From assembly GCA_023439125.1 (NCBI GenBank), contig JAEXOU010000009.1, positions 124,001 through 188,000 of the forward strand: a DNA stretch of 64,000 nt, written 5' to 3'. Source of the DNA: Bacillota bacterium (GTDB lineage Bacteria > Bacillota > Clostridia > Lachnospirales > Lachnospiraceae). The notes under the pieces are model-generated. The model did not search any database, was not told the origin of the DNA, and saw nothing but the letters and a program-made list of their open reading frames with translations. Shown here piece after piece: positions 63,444 through 64,000 of this stretch (its first letter is position 1; every line of letters begins with the position of its first letter). The translations under genes and the position numbers were made by a program.

Positions 63444-64000
63444 ATGAAATTAAATTATAAACGTACATTATTTGTTGGCCTTGCTTTTATGTCAATCTGT
63501 GCATTTTGGCAGTTATACGATAATGTTGTTCCACTAATATTAAAAAATACCTTTAACTTGGGTGATACCAACATAGGAATGATTATGGCGCTTGATAATA
63601 TTGTTGCCTTGTTTTTACTCCCTATGTTTGGTGTATTATCCGATAAGACAAACACAAAACTGGGCAAAAGAATGCCATTCATCATAGTTGGAACCTGTCT
63701 GTCTTCTTTGATGATGATTATTATGCCAATTGCAAATAACGAGGGTAATTTAATCATGTTTATTGTGTCACTTGGCATTGTATTATTAGCGATGGGAACC
63801 TATCGTACCTCAGCAGTATCTTTAATGCCAGATGTCACACCAAGGCCACTTCACAGCCAAGCAAATGCTATTATCAATCTAATGGGTGCTGCGGGTTCAA
63901 TTATCACGTTAGTACTAACGAAATTGTTGGTGAAAGAAGCAATCGAGGGCAAGAACACGGATTACGTGCCAATTTATATTGCTATTATTGTTGTCATGGT
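63444..64000 (+). CDS. MFS transporter, cut by the window end
   Basis: The frame opens at ATG 63444 behind GGGGG and runs to the right edge with 185 codons, so the gene is incomplete. The visible part has about five membrane helices, an N-terminal LYDNVVPLILKNTFNLGDTN and the MFS loop-2 motif GVLSDKTNTKLGKRMPF, matching the DRxG(K/R) loop of sugar/cation symporters and SLC45-like MFS proteins. It starts 39 bases after the DUF2298 stop and may complete the glycan module. The substrate is not known. Confidence 0.85.
   Translation, partial: MKLNYKRTLFVGLAFMSICAFWQLYDNVVPLILKNTFNLGDTNIGMIMALDNIVALFLLPMFGVLSDKTNTKLGKRMPFIIVGTCLSSLMMIIMPIANNEGNLIMFIVSLGIVLLAMGTYRTSAVSLMPDVTPRPLHSQANAIINLMGAAGSIITLVLTKLLVKEAIEGKNTDYVPIYIAIIVVM

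Noticed and set aside
1..64000. tRNA or rRNA genes
   Set aside because: I scanned for TTCGAATCC-type T loops and conserved rRNA segments and saw none; a tRNA search program could confirm.

Overview
The window looks like chromosomal DNA from a low-GC, spore-forming anaerobic Firmicute of the Lachnospiraceae (clostridial cluster XIVa). This is inferred from AT-rich sequence, strong AGGAGG-type ribosome sites, and a gene set that includes SpoVB, GerW/YtfJ, a SpoVK-like ATPase, RqcH, YloU/YloV, an MsrA-MsrB fusion and a Phe T-box ahead of pheST. A Lachnoclostridium phytofermentans-like species would fit, but I cannot confirm a species from sequence alone.

Layout. 1-11.3 kb is an accessory, decaying zone: a truncated repeat protein, a metA relic, a tandem near-palindrome array, a methyltransferase, a predicted ATPase, a frameshifted HelD-like helicase, an unrecognised 503-residue protein, two regulators, a phosphatase relic, a pyrophosphohydrolase/HNH nuclease pair and a small membrane peptide frameshifted in a poly-A run. 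11.3-17.4 kb holds msrAB, GNAT, GHL10, DUF3795 and AraC/GyrI genes plus a second msrB scrap. 17.4-21.6 kb is the pheST operon with its promoter, T-box, terminator and a 238-bp palindrome lodged in the leader. 21.6-32.2 kb carries a HAAS-like gene, an AraC regulator, a secreted hydrolase, an orphan phage-tail-like protein, a chemoreceptor, a Na+-pump decarboxylase beta/gamma pair and spoVB. 32.3-35.4 kb is a sulfur-relay block (cysteine desulfurase, IscU, MnmA). 35.4-53 kb is mostly core: PHP phosphatase, RqcH, a rhomboid-like protein, pyruvate kinase, a two-permease ABC-2 export locus, DUF2953/YtfJ, rpmB, a propeller/solute-binding lipoprotein, YloU/YloV. 53-64 kb has recG, a SpoVK-like AAA+ gene and a glycan module (two polytopic GT-C/DUF2298 proteins, UDP-galactopyranose mutase, a DPM1-like glycosyltransferase and a cut-off MFS transporter).

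The most unusual content is between genes. At least three families of interspersed long palindromes occur. Family alpha has six copies (14.6, 22.0, 28.9, 30.5, 35.8 and 47.6 kb). It has a conserved core hairpin, but the outer arms differ between copies while staying complementary within each copy. All six lie in the same orientation downstream of plus-strand genes. Family beta has a full copy in the pheST leader and a half copy at 36.8 kb. Family gamma has copies at 22.0 and 53.0 kb. The within-copy complementarity of divergent arms, and one compensatory change in the core hairpin, suggest selection or copying that preserves structure.

Functional links: NifS-IscU-MnmA form a coherent route for sulfur to tRNA; UDP-galactopyranose mutase, DPM1-like synthase and GT-C proteins form a plausible polyprenyl-phosphate-sugar glycosylation route. 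All assignments are by reading motifs; no database search was run.
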